From: Ferruginibacter sp.
GTDB lineage: Bacteria; Bacteroidota; Bacteroidia; Chitinophagales; Chitinophagaceae
Assembly (NCBI GenBank): GCA_017983695.1
Contig: JAGOAX010000008.1
Coordinates: forward strand, 62,001-126,000
Length of the DNA stretch: 64,000 bases
Direction of reading: 5' to 3'
Part shown: piece by piece, positions 9,955 to 18,144 of the stretch
How the letters are laid out: each line of letters begins with the position of its first letter
Position numbering within the stretch: position 1 is the first letter of the stretch
Translations under genes and position numbers: made by a program
The notes under the pieces: generated by a model
Told to the model about the DNA's origin: nothing
Seen by the model: the letters and a program-made list of their open reading frames with translations, nothing else
The model's database searches: none

Positions 9955-10536
9955 TTAATATTCCGGAAATTCTGAAGACGAGACTTTTATAATGGTATTG
10001 GTAGGATACTTTATCCATTTGTCTTTAAAATCCTGGCTGGTTTCAAAGCCAGTGCCATTAATGATCTGCATTTTGGTTCTTATCTGCACCGGCTTATCTG
10101 TATAAAACTGGTATACCGGCCGGTTCCTGTCCCAATACAATTCATTACAATACAGGGTATCGCCATTTTTCAGTCCTATAAAACGTACACTGTCCCTTAA
10201 TAAAACCTTACTCTGGCTTTCAACATACTTGGCATATTTGGCATCCAGAACGCTTTCAATTTTACCACTGTCGTTATAAAAATCTACATGTATTTTTTTT
10301 GGAAACTCAACATAAGGCATGGTATCCTGTACCCTTAGCATTAACGGCGATAACAGCTTTGCTTTGGCCTTGCCGGAAAGTGTGTAATTAATATCCACTT
10401 TAACAGCTTCTTCCACGCCTAACTTTTTTGCAGCCAGCTTATCAACTTCTGCTGCATTATTTTCGCATGCAGATAAAAAAATGCAGCCTAAAATAAAGAC
10501 TGCAATTAGTTTGATATATGCTTTTGTAAAAATCAT
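9955..10536 (-). CDS. lptC: LptC-like LPS export lipoprotein
   Basis: Probable component of the trans-envelope lipopolysaccharide bridge, handing LPS from the inner-membrane LptBFG transporter to periplasmic LptA. The 193-residue protein has an N-terminal hydrophobic segment with an LSAC lipobox (Cys24), then a region of regular beta strands fitting the LptC/OstA jellyroll (for example MPYVEFPKKIHVDFYNDSG). Bacteroidota LptC proteins have this lipoprotein form. It begins 2 bases after the stop of the outer membrane protein gene, in an operon with coaX and a glycosyltransferase. No other lpt gene is in the window. Confidence 0.85.
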   Translation of the reverse strand: MIFTKAYIKLIAVFILGCIFLSACENNAAEVDKLAAKKLGVEEAVKVDINYTLSGKAKAKLLSPLMLRVQDTMPYVEFPKKIHVDFYNDSGKIESVLDAKYAKYVESQSKVLLRDSVRFIGLKNGDTLYCNELYWDRNRPVYQFYTDKPVQIRTKMQIINGTGFETSQDFKDKWIKYPTNTIIKVSSSEFPEY

Positions 10537-10538
10537 TA

Positions 10539-11867
10539 TTAATCGTACCTCAATTTTCTAAACCAACGTGCATTCATAGAAACACCAATACTAAAGCGTA
10601 CCATATTTTCACGCAGGTTGTTTTTCTTATCGCCCCTGCCTCCAATTTCCAAGGCTGTGTTTAACATTACATATTCGCCTGTATAGCTTATTCTTTGTAA
10701 AGAAGTCAATGGCATTCCAGTGCCTAAAGTAAAACCATACTCCGGGCGGCTGTTATTGGTTTTAATATAATCCGGACCATAAAAAAAGCCTGCCCTGTAT
10801 TTTACAAAATTGAAATATTTTTTTACCGATGTCCCCACTTTTGCAGGGTAATATTGGCCGCCTACTCTTACTACCCAATTGTTTTGTACCTGGTCTGTTT
10901 GCCCATAATACCTGTAATTACTCCAGTTACTCATTTCATAATCGGCACCAAATGTCCAGTGTTCGTCGGTATAACTAAATCCGGCACCAAATGTTGATGG
11001 GTATTGCACTGTTCCCTTAACGTTCTTGTTTTCATAAACGCTGTCGATACGATAAGTAGCAGTATTGGCATCGTAATTAAAAGTTTCAACTACTTTGTCA
11101 CTTGAGCCATTTAAATTTTGCTGCAGGTTGCCATAAGCGCCCAACCTTAATACTTTTGGCGCTACGTCCTTTTTATCTTTATTTAAAATGATATCATACT
11201 GCAGTCCACCACTTATAAAAAAACCACCTAAGGAAGTTCTGTTCTCGGTATTGGATTTATAATATTCCACCGTATCATTAATAAGTATCTTTTTTGTACT
11301 GTAATCTTTGCTGCCAAACATATAGCCGGCATTAATACCCAAACTAAGGTTTTTAATTTTTAAACCAGTACCAACAAAAGCCTGGTTAAGTCCGCCGGTA
11401 CCTTCGTACAATGTGTATACACTGTCAATACCAGTAAGCCTGGACCTGTTCTCTATTTTATAATTAATTTTTGTTACAGGCTTTAACCCAAAACTCATTC
11501 CCCAATTAATATCTTTTTTACGCATTTTTTCGGTTGTCAGCGGAAAGCCCAATTGCAGGTAAGAAAGCACGGTATTAACTGAACTGAATTTTTTGACCGG
11601 GTTGGTACTTTTTAAGGTTCTGAAATCTATTTCGGCACCAATATCAAAAATAGTATTGGTTAAACTTGCCAGTGTGGCAGGGTTTATAAAATTTATACTT
11701 TGATAATCGATGGTAGCGGCAGAAACGCCCCCCATACCACGGGTGAAAATATTATGATTGGGAGCCAGATCGCCTAAACCATACCTAGAATAGGGGGAAT
11801 TTTCCTGTGCAAAAGCCGTTGTATAAAAGCCACAAGCCACAAAAAGTACGGGTATAAATTTAGCCAT
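10539..11867 (-). CDS. Outer membrane beta-barrel protein between coaX and lptC
   Basis: An exported outer membrane protein of 442 residues, function unknown. I place the start at the ATG at 11867, which gives MAKFIPVLFVACGFYTTAFA, a good signal peptide; the frame extends further upstream but only inside coaX. The mature protein opens with ENSPYSRYGLGDL and GMGGVSAA, a segment common to FadL/OmpP1-like and related Bacteroidota barrels, then alternating amphipathic strands to the end (RFSIGVSMNARWF). Its start overlaps the coaX stop by 8 bases (ATGGCTAA), and lptC follows 2 bases downstream, which ties it to envelope assembly. Confidence 0.82.
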   Translation of the reverse strand: MAKFIPVLFVACGFYTTAFAQENSPYSRYGLGDLAPNHNIFTRGMGGVSAATIDYQSINFINPATLASLTNTIFDIGAEIDFRTLKSTNPVKKFSSVNTVLSYLQLGFPLTTEKMRKKDINWGMSFGLKPVTKINYKIENRSRLTGIDSVYTLYEGTGGLNQAFVGTGLKIKNLSLGINAGYMFGSKDYSTKKILINDTVEYYKSNTENRTSLGGFFISGGLQYDIILNKDKKDVAPKVLRLGAYGNLQQNLNGSSDKVVETFNYDANTATYRIDSVYENKNVKGTVQYPSTFGAGFSYTDEHWTFGADYEMSNWSNYRYYGQTDQVQNNWVVRVGGQYYPAKVGTSVKKYFNFVKYRAGFFYGPDYIKTNNSRPEYGFTLGTGMPLTSLQRISYTGEYVMLNTALEIGGRGDKKNNLRENMVRFSIGVSMNARWFRKLRYD

Positions 11868-12585
11868 TGTTAGTTTCGCTGAGTGCATAAAGTCCTTTAA
11901 ATAAAAAATTACTGTCGGCAAATATCCTGTTTTTAAGCCGACGAGCAAAATAGGCTGAATCCCCCCCGGTTAAAACCACGTTAAAGTTCCCGTATTTTGT
12001 GGCATATGCATCAATAAAACCATCCATTTCATAGGTAATTCCGGCTATTACACCGCTTTGCATATTTGTTTTGGTATCGTATCCAATTATGGGGAAATTC
12101 CACTCTGGTTGTACCGCCGGCAGCTTATCAGTAAAAACCTGCATGGCTTTAAAGCGCATTTCCATACCCGGCGAAATACTGCCCCCCATAAACTGGTGAT
12201 ATTGATTAATAAAATTATAGGTAATGCAGGAGCCCAGCCCAATTACCAGGTTATTTTTACCGGGGTAAAAATGAACCGCTGCGGCAGAAAGTGCCAGCCT
12301 GTCGGCACCAATAGTTTCGGGTTTGCCCACCGATGCTGTAAAATTTGCTTTAGTAAGATGAGAAAGTTTATGAAATTTTGTTTGTGCCGCCAGTAAAGTT
12401 TCAATGGCTGGGTTATGATTTATAACAGAGGATAAAATTGTACGCTGCGGTTGATGCACATACAACACTCTTTCTATGGTAAACAGTTCTTCGTTAGGTA
12501 AAGTTATTTCTTCAGTAAACACATCGTCGTAAAAAACAGCGAATTTTAACCGGGTGTTCCCAAAATCAAAGCAAAGTGTTTTCAT
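11860..12585 (-). CDS. coaX: Type III pantothenate kinase
   Basis: First step of coenzyme A synthesis, phosphorylating pantothenate with ATP. The 241-residue size is right for CoaX. Asp7 and the FGNTRLK phosphate loop are present, as is GADR (residues 93-96) and GGSISPGMEMR. The segment that in most CoaX reads V-D-x-G-T-A-x-T is VIGLGSCITYNF here: Gly116 replaces the usual Asp. Such variants may be common in Chitinophagaceae, but the enzyme's metal or substrate handling could differ. The downstream outer membrane protein gene overlaps its stop by 8 bases; 30 bases separate it from the LON-N domain gene upstream. Confidence 0.9.
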   Translation of the reverse strand: MKTLCFDFGNTRLKFAVFYDDVFTEEITLPNEELFTIERVLYVHQPQRTILSSVINHNPAIETLLAAQTKFHKLSHLTKANFTASVGKPETIGADRLALSAAAVHFYPGKNNLVIGLGSCITYNFINQYHQFMGGSISPGMEMRFKAMQVFTDKLPAVQPEWNFPIIGYDTKTNMQSGVIAGITYEMDGFIDAYATKYGNFNVVLTGGDSAYFARRLKNRIFADSNFLFKGLYALSETNNG

Positions 12586-12615
12586 TAAATTTGTTTAGAT
12601 TTTTAATAAGCTTAA

Positions 12616-13254
12616 TTACAAACTGTCAAGTCCTTTCAAATTTTTAAAATGTCCGTTCAACTGTACCCGCTCTTTTAGTATTTCCATTTCTGCTATTACA
12701 GGTATTACTTTTTTAAGGTGGCGCTTTAAATATTCCTGGCGCTGTAATTCATGTAACAGTTGCAAAAGCTCATACTCTTCTGCCAGTGAAAGCCCGGCAT
12801 GATGCGCCACGTCGTAACTCCACAATTCTTCATCAGGTTTTTTAAACTCTTTATTTATTTTAAGCAATTTATGCAGCTCCCGTATTGCTATAATAATATT
12901 TTGCATTAGGGCCCTGTTGCCGCTTTCAATATTTGCAGGATAATTTACAATAGCGCCGCTGTATAATTTCTCGGGTAATTCTTTTATCACTTCCAGGATG
13001 GTGAACACTTCCAGCCCTTCGGTTTTAATATCCATCTTACCATCATCGTAAACCGTGGTAATCTCAAGCAGCTTTACAAGCGTACCCATATCATTTACTT
13101 TATTATCTATCACCGGCGCAATACCAAATGGTTTTTTGGTTTCAAAACATTCTTTTATCAACTGCTTATACCTTGGTTCAAATATATGCAGGTTAAGCTG
13201 TTCACCCGGATATACTACAATGCCAAGAGGAAATATGGGAATAAAATTTGTCAA
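12616..13254 (-). CDS. LON-N (substrate-binding) domain protein
   Basis: A stand-alone LON N-terminal (PUA-like) domain of 212 residues with no AAA or protease domain. The hallmark is at the start: PIFPLGIVVYPGEQLNLHIFEPRYKQLI, followed by FGIAPV and GTLVKLLEI. The C-terminal half is helical (ELHKLLKINKEF, LLQLLHELQRQEYLKRHL). Stand-alone LON-N proteins are common in bacteria and have no settled function; substrate recognition for a protease is only a guess. Its ATG overlaps the glycosyltransferase stop by 4 bases (ATGA-type), showing translational coupling. Confidence 0.9.
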   Translation of the reverse strand: MTNFIPIFPLGIVVYPGEQLNLHIFEPRYKQLIKECFETKKPFGIAPVIDNKVNDMGTLVKLLEITTVYDDGKMDIKTEGLEVFTILEVIKELPEKLYSGAIVNYPANIESGNRALMQNIIIAIRELHKLLKINKEFKKPDEELWSYDVAHHAGLSLAEEYELLQLLHELQRQEYLKRHLKKVIPVIAEMEILKERVQLNGHFKNLKGLDSL

Positions 13255-14015
13255 TTTTTATCTTTTAAGTTTTTATTCATCTCTTTTAAAAAAGAATATT
13301 TTAAAAAAGTGTACCATGCCGTGGTTTTTGCAATAAGGTAACCTTCCCATCCATCTAAAAAACCAAGGCGTAAAATATAATGCTGAAAAAAAGTAAAGCC
13401 CGGTGCCATACGCAATTTAAAAAAGCTGGCCTGTTTTCCCTGCAACTGGTATTTTTGGGCATTCAGCCTGGCATAAGCAATGGTTTTGCCAATGTATTCA
13501 TCAATATGCTGCGTAGTGTAATGCAATATATTGCCCGGCAGCATTACCACTTTAGTTTTGTTGCCAAGCATTAAGCCTTCATGCACTGCGGCTGTATTCC
13601 ACCTCACTTTATTGCGGTTAAACAGGCGAACGTGTTTATCGCCAGCCCATTCTCCAAACCGTATCCACTTATTACAGAAAAAATTTTTAAACTTACAATT
13701 ATACACCGTCTCTTCGTCATTCAATTGCAGCTGCATAATTGCCGCTTTCAGTTCCGCATCTATGGCTTCGTCTGCATCAAGGTTTAATATCCAGTTGTAT
13801 TTAGCTTCGTCAATTCCTTTATTCTTATTCTGTCCATAACCATCCCAGGTGGTCTCAATAATTGTAGCGTTAAATTTTTTACAGACTTCAATAGTGGCAT
13901 CGGTACTACCACTGTCCACAATTATAAAATCATCGGTAAGGCCCTGCAGGCTTTGCAGTGTGGTACCAATTATGTGTGCTTCGTTTTTTGTTATAATAAC
14001 AACCGATAGTGGCAT
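13251..14015 (-). CDS. Glycosyltransferase family 2, WaaE/KdtX-like
   Basis: Inverting GT-A glycosyltransferase of 254 residues, probably in LPS core or lipid-linked glycan synthesis. Visible motifs: SVVIITKNEAHIIGTTL at the N terminus, VDSGSTDAT, the ETTWDGYGQNKN segment and LNLDADEAID (DxD-like, metal and nucleotide sugar binding). The combination matches the WaaE/KdtX group that modifies the LPS inner core. There is no membrane segment strong enough to call. It heads the minus-strand operon through LON-N, coaX, the outer membrane protein and lptC, which agrees with an LPS role. Confidence 0.9.
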   Translation of the reverse strand: MPLSVVIITKNEAHIIGTTLQSLQGLTDDFIIVDSGSTDATIEVCKKFNATIIETTWDGYGQNKNKGIDEAKYNWILNLDADEAIDAELKAAIMQLQLNDEETVYNCKFKNFFCNKWIRFGEWAGDKHVRLFNRNKVRWNTAAVHEGLMLGNKTKVVMLPGNILHYTTQHIDEYIGKTIAYARLNAQKYQLQGKQASFFKLRMAPGFTFFQHYILRLGFLDGWEGYLIAKTTAWYTFLKYSFLKEMNKNLKDKN

Positions 14016-14100
14016 TGCTTAATTCGCTTTTATCAACAGCTTCTGTTTGCAAAGAAACAATAAAGAGTAACAACTTAAACGCCTGCTCAAAATTAATTTG

Positions 14101-14108
14101 TTACTTTG
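14101..14108 (+). promoter_or_regulatory. Candidate -7 promoter box for meaB
   Basis: TTACTTTG, close to the Bacteroidota -7 consensus TAnnTTTG, lies only 4 bases before the preferred ATG of meaB. If used, the mRNA would have almost no leader. No convincing -33 TTG was found at the expected spacing. Confidence 0.3.
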
Positions 14109-14112
14109 CTGC

Positions 14113-15006
14113 ATGTGGCAACAACAGTTAACTGAAATAAAACAAGGCAACAGTAAAACACTGGCCCGTTGCATTTCAATTATTGAAAATGAAGTGGCTG
14201 ATTATGAAAGTTTACTGGAGCAGCTTCCATCATCTGCAACACCGGTTATTGGCATTACCGGCCCGCCGGGTGCCGGCAAAAGTACGCTGGTTGATTCGCT
14301 AATTGGTTTACTGGTTAACGAAGGAAAAAAAGTAGGCGTTATTTGTGTTGACCCATCTTCACCATTTAATTTAGGCTCTTTACTTGGCGACCGTATACGC
14401 ATGAGTGAATGGTACAACAACCCGAATGTTTTTATCCGCTCATTAGCTACAAGAGGTTCACTGGGTGGCCTGCATCCAAAAATTATTGAAATAAGCGACC
14501 TGTTAAAAGCTGCCGGTTTTGATTACATTATAATTGAAACTGTTGGTGTGGGGCAAAGTGAAGTTGAAATTGCAGGACTTGCTGATGTAACGGTTGTAGT
14601 AGTAGTGCCCGAAGCCGGTGACGAAATACAAACTATGAAAGCCGGCCTGATGGAGATTGCAGATGTGTTTGTGGTAAATAAAGCCGACAGGCCGGAAGCC
14701 GATCTGTTTGTAAAAAATTTACGGTTGATGCTGGCGCCTTCGTTTAGTAATCATGCAATGCCGGTACCGGTTATAAAAACTATTGCAGCGCAAAAAAAAG
14801 GTATTAAAGAATTGTGGGAGCTTGTAACTACTATTCAACAACAAACCACACATAACAAACGGCATTTTTGGTTAATTGCAGCAAAGGCTTTTCATCTTAT
14901 TGAACAAAAGCGGATGAAGGATGTTAATAAAGAAGAATTAAAAAATAAAATTGAAGCCGAAGGAAATACATTTAACTTATACCGCTTTATAAAAAACTAT
15001 TACTGA
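14113..15006 (+). CDS. meaB: Methylmalonyl-CoA mutase-associated GTPase MeaB
   Basis: G3E-family GTPase that loads and protects adenosylcobalamin in methylmalonyl-CoA mutase. The 297-residue protein has the P-loop GPPGAGKS at residues 50-57, DPSSPFNLGSLLGDRIRM (switch I region), ETVGVGQSE (switch region) and VVNKADRPEAD (base recognition). I start at the ATG at 14113 because the TTG codon upstream lies before the promoter-like box and adds no conserved residues. Its TGA overlaps the ATG of the CDGSH gene by 1 base, so translation is coupled. The mutase subunits are not in the window. Confidence 0.95.
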   Translation: MWQQQLTEIKQGNSKTLARCISIIENEVADYESLLEQLPSSATPVIGITGPPGAGKSTLVDSLIGLLVNEGKKVGVICVDPSSPFNLGSLLGDRIRMSEWYNNPNVFIRSLATRGSLGGLHPKIIEISDLLKAAGFDYIIIETVGVGQSEVEIAGLADVTVVVVVPEAGDEIQTMKAGLMEIADVFVVNKADRPEADLFVKNLRLMLAPSFSNHAMPVPVIKTIAAQKKGIKELWELVTTIQQQTTHNKRHFWLIAAKAFHLIEQKRMKDVNKEELKNKIEAEGNTFNLYRFIKNYY

Positions 15007-15302
15007 TGGAAATAATACCGAATGAAAACCTGCCACACATTTATAAATGTGAACCTGCAATGGTAAAAGTTGTGCCGGGAAAAACTTATGCCTGGTGTAC
15101 CTGTGGCCTCAGCGAAAAACAGCCTTTTTGCGATGGTACTCACAAAAGAATTGAACCAATAATAAATGAGGCAGGGGAAACAGTGCTGCCGTTCAAAAGT
15201 TTAAAAGTAGAGTTTGATAAAGAAGAGGAAGTATGGTTTTGCCAATGCAAGCATACGAAGACTCCGCCATTTTGCGATGGCACACATAATGCTTTAAAAT
15301 AG
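15006..15302 (+). CDS. Double CDGSH iron-sulfur protein
   Basis: Small redox protein of 98 residues predicted to bind two [2Fe-2S] clusters through Cys3-His motifs: Cys31, Cys33, Cys42, His46 (CTC...CDGTH) and Cys79, Cys81, Cys90, His94 (CQC...CDGTH). The double arrangement resembles the MitoNEET-related type 3 (Miner2-like) proteins, but there is no membrane anchor. The start codon overlaps the meaB stop, so it is expressed with the B12 chaperone; whether it serves cobalamin metabolism is unknown. It faces the protease gene convergently, 6 bases away. Confidence 0.92.
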   Translation: MEIIPNENLPHIYKCEPAMVKVVPGKTYAWCTCGLSEKQPFCDGTHKRIEPIINEAGETVLPFKSLKVEFDKEEEVWFCQCKHTKTPPFCDGTHNALK

Positions 15303-15308
15303 GAATTA

Positions 15309-17723
15309 TTAATCCCTGTCGCAACCAATTGGTGCACCCGGCGGCATTACAGCATGAATGGTTGGTTTTGCTTTTTCCGGTGTTTCCATTCTTTGCAAGG
15401 CTAAAATAAAATTGGCCAGCTGAGTTTCTTCTTTTACAATTTTTTGCTGCGTTGTTATATACTTTTTTAAATCGCTTAATGATTTTTGCACAACAGCCTT
15501 TACAGCAAAAGATGCATTATCGTCAATACTTACTGCTAATAAATAAGTGAGTAATATTTGTTGGGTTTGTTGCTGAATCAACTTTTCCATTCCTGTTTTG
15601 GCTGCTGCTTTCCAGGTTTTGTTTAATAAAACAGTTATCATTTCATTTAACCCCAGCCCGCCGTTTGCTGCTTCATATTCCACCATCCGGTTTATTCTTT
15701 CTGTATTAAATAAAAAAGATAAAGGAAAATCTGCAGCAGTTTCTGCAGGTGATAAAGCATCAAAGGCAAGGCCTGTTCTCTTCTTAAATAATTCTCTTGT
15801 AAAACCATATCCCGATGGACGTGGTGGAATTAATTTAACAATGGCATCGGGTAATAATAAAAATTCAGGATCTAAACAACCGGTAACTGCATTCAATGCT
15901 TTTAACTGTTCTTCTTTAGTTAGCGGCTTTGTAATTATTTGCCCATCGCCACGCAATGCATAGGTATAGTTTAACCCGCCTACCCATTTTGTCACAGCTT
16001 CCAGTTGATAGCGGTGGTATAAATATACCGGCACAAGCACATCTTCAAGCATTGCCATTGGCATACCCGGCCGTATATTTTTTTCTCCAAATTGTGCCAG
16101 TGCTTTGTTCCTTACTTTAATTACTTCATTTAATTCTGTTACTGGGTTGGCGCCATTGTCCCATAAATGTGCGTAAGGGTGCAAACCGCCGGCAGCCCTT
16201 GCATCCCTGTCGCTTATAAACTGTAACCCTTTTTTAATAGCATCGGTTAAAATTTTATTCAGTGCAGCAGATTCATTTGTTACAGCAGCAAAATCCTTAT
16301 AGCCCCAGGTAATGGCAACTTTATCCCAATCGCCAATCTTATCGTCATAAGCATTGCTGAGGTCAATTTCTCCACCAGCATTTAATCTTGCTAATGGATG
16401 CGGATAATCCATAACACTTGCCCTGTTACTTATGCTGGATGCATAATTATGCATTAATCCCAATGTATGTCCCACTTCATGTGCTGCCAATTGTTTCAGC
16501 CTTGCCAATGCCATTTTCAGCATTTTATCATCTGCAGGCATACCGTTCTCAAATGGTGCCAGTAAACCCTGTGCAATTAAATAATCCTGCCGCACTCTTA
16601 AAGAGCCTAATGTTACATGCCCTTTAATAATTTCTCCTGTTCGTGGGTCAACAACCGATGCGCCATAACTCCAGCCCCTTGTAGAGCGGTGTACCCAATT
16701 AATCACATTATACCTTACATCCATCGGGTCGGCAGTGTCTGGTAATAATTTTACCTGGAATGCATTGGTATATCCTGCAGCCTCAAAAGCCTGGTTCCAC
16801 CAACCTGCACCTTCCAGTAATGCACTTCTTATCGGCTCAGGCGTGCCGTTATCTAAGTAATAAATAATTGGTTTTACCGGTTCACTCATTGCCGCATTTG
16901 GGTCTTTCTTTTTTAAGCGGTGGCGGATGATGAAATTTTTATCTACCGGTTCGCTTACCGGTGTACTGTAATCAAAGTAAGATGTATTGATAAAACTGCT
17001 CCTGGCATCAAACACCCTTGGTTGATAATCATTATCGGGCAACTGCACAAAAGAATGATGCATGCGTAAAGTAATGGCTTCGGCTGAAGGCGTAACAGAT
17101 TGAACAAAATTTCCAACTGCACCGTCTGCATTGGTTAAAGTAATAGTGGCTTCTATTTCTGTATTAAGCGGAAAATTTTTTGTTCTTTCCAGGTAAATGG
17201 CCGAACGGGTTTTATCAAAAGTAAATACGCCCTGTTGCGACTGCCGGATGCGGTTACCAACTCTCATTGCATCTCTTAAAATAAAATCTGTTGCATCTAC
17301 CAATATATGAGTATTACTTTCTGCCTCTACTGTAAAACCCCATACTACAGACTGTGCAAAAGATTGCTCTACCGCTCTTTTTTCATTCACATCTTTTGTT
17401 ATTGCCCGGTAAGCATAATTAGGTACGGTCATTAAAACTTTTCTTCCGGTACGGACAAATTTTACAATTTTTGTTTCACCTAACAAGCCCCTGTCTAAAC
17501 CAATATCGTTTGAGCCCAGCCCGGCCGGTAATGATTGCTGGTATAAAATTTCAGTGTCCGGTTTATTGATCTCCAGCCATATTTTTCCTGTAGTTTCTTC
17601 CCAATAAAAATTTAAAAAGCCTTCCTGCTTTTTCATGTCTTTTGTTTTTTCTTCAATAGTCGGCAGTTTTTGTGCGTAGCCAAAAGAACAAAGCAGTAAC
17701 AAAACAGCAAAACAATATTTCAT
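15309..17723 (-). CDS. Secreted zinc metalloprotease, DUF5117/DUF4953 type
   Basis: Probable periplasmic or secreted zinc-dependent protease of 804 residues. I place the start at 17723, where MKYCFAVLLLLCSFGYAQ gives a signal peptide; the open frame upstream runs over another gene. The zinc motif is HEVGHTLGLMHN with His415, Glu416, His419 and third ligand His425, followed by SVMDYP (Met-turn-like). The region before it (DUF5117) and after it (DUF4953) is typical of this large Bacteroidota and Proteobacteria family, whose substrates are unknown. It lies 70 bases behind a small membrane protein on the same strand. Confidence 0.92.
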   Translation of the reverse strand: MKYCFAVLLLLCSFGYAQKLPTIEEKTKDMKKQEGFLNFYWEETTGKIWLEINKPDTEILYQQSLPAGLGSNDIGLDRGLLGETKIVKFVRTGRKVLMTVPNYAYRAITKDVNEKRAVEQSFAQSVVWGFTVEAESNTHILVDATDFILRDAMRVGNRIRQSQQGVFTFDKTRSAIYLERTKNFPLNTEIEATITLTNADGAVGNFVQSVTPSAEAITLRMHHSFVQLPDNDYQPRVFDARSSFINTSYFDYSTPVSEPVDKNFIIRHRLKKKDPNAAMSEPVKPIIYYLDNGTPEPIRSALLEGAGWWNQAFEAAGYTNAFQVKLLPDTADPMDVRYNVINWVHRSTRGWSYGASVVDPRTGEIIKGHVTLGSLRVRQDYLIAQGLLAPFENGMPADDKMLKMALARLKQLAAHEVGHTLGLMHNYASSISNRASVMDYPHPLARLNAGGEIDLSNAYDDKIGDWDKVAITWGYKDFAAVTNESAALNKILTDAIKKGLQFISDRDARAAGGLHPYAHLWDNGANPVTELNEVIKVRNKALAQFGEKNIRPGMPMAMLEDVLVPVYLYHRYQLEAVTKWVGGLNYTYALRGDGQIITKPLTKEEQLKALNAVTGCLDPEFLLLPDAIVKLIPPRPSGYGFTRELFKKRTGLAFDALSPAETAADFPLSFLFNTERINRMVEYEAANGGLGLNEMITVLLNKTWKAAAKTGMEKLIQQQTQQILLTYLLAVSIDDNASFAVKAVVQKSLSDLKKYITTQQKIVKEETQLANFILALQRMETPEKAKPTIHAVMPPGAPIGCDRD

Positions 17724-17793
17724 GTGCAGTAGTTTAATACACACAATATAAAGAATCTTATAAGTTTTTGTAAACCTAAAATGCAAGAGGAAA

Positions 17794-18024
17794 CTAAACC
17801 TGATCGGTGGTTTCTTTATTGTTCTTCCACCAGCGGTAACCAATAACACCAACAATGGCAAAGGGGGCCATCATTAAATATATTATACCTCTGTTTAGGG
17901 CCTTGGCAGGTTTTTCACCTAATTGAGACGCTGTCTTTGTACAAACAGAGCATTGCCCCTGTGCTGCAGGCGAAATAAGAACTGTACAAAAAATCAACAC
18001 CAGTATAGTTAAAAAAATTTTCAT
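17794..18024 (-). CDS. Small secreted/membrane protein with CSVC motif
   Basis: Unrecognised 76-residue protein. It has an N-terminal signal peptide (MKIFLTILVLIFCTVLISPA to AQGQ), a short periplasmic part with CSVC (two Cys two apart) and a conserved-looking KPAKALNRGIIYLM segment, then a C-terminal transmembrane helix MMAPFAIVGVIGYRWW and a basic tail. I start at the ATG at 18024; an earlier in-frame start adds four residues. A CxxC right after signal cleavage with a short TM tail suggests a redox or metal-binding membrane protein, but this is a guess. It is 70 bases upstream of the metalloprotease. Confidence 0.7.
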   Translation of the reverse strand: MKIFLTILVLIFCTVLISPAAQGQCSVCTKTASQLGEKPAKALNRGIIYLMMAPFAIVGVIGYRWWKNNKETTDQV

Positions 18025-18033
18025 GTAATGCAG

Positions 18034-18041
18034 CAAAGCTA
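18034..18041 (-). promoter_or_regulatory. Candidate -7 promoter box for the small membrane protein
   Basis: On the minus strand this reads TAGCTTTG, an exact match to TAnnTTTG, 9 bases before the ATG at 18024. No clear -33 element. Confidence 0.35.
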
Positions 18042-18117
18042 CTAAACAATCAGTCTTAAGAAGTAATTGTTTAACAGAATTTTTTTTAAATGGCGCTGTT
18101 AAACCCCAAACTTACTT

Positions 18118-18125
18118 TTACTTTG
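18118..18125 (+). promoter_or_regulatory. Candidate -7 promoter box for the TPR gene
   Basis: TTACTTTG, one mismatch from TAnnTTTG, 19 bases before the ATG at 18145 and divergent from the box at 18034-18041. No clear -33 element. Confidence 0.35.
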
Positions 18126-18144
18126 CTGTAAAATTATTCGTCAC

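Noticed and set aside
11868..11948. Longer N terminus for the outer membrane protein
   Set aside because: It lies inside coaX and precedes the clear signal peptide beginning at 11867.
17724..17861. Longer N terminus for the zinc protease
   Set aside because: It would overlap the small membrane protein gene and lacks a signal peptide; the ATG at 17723 gives a good one.
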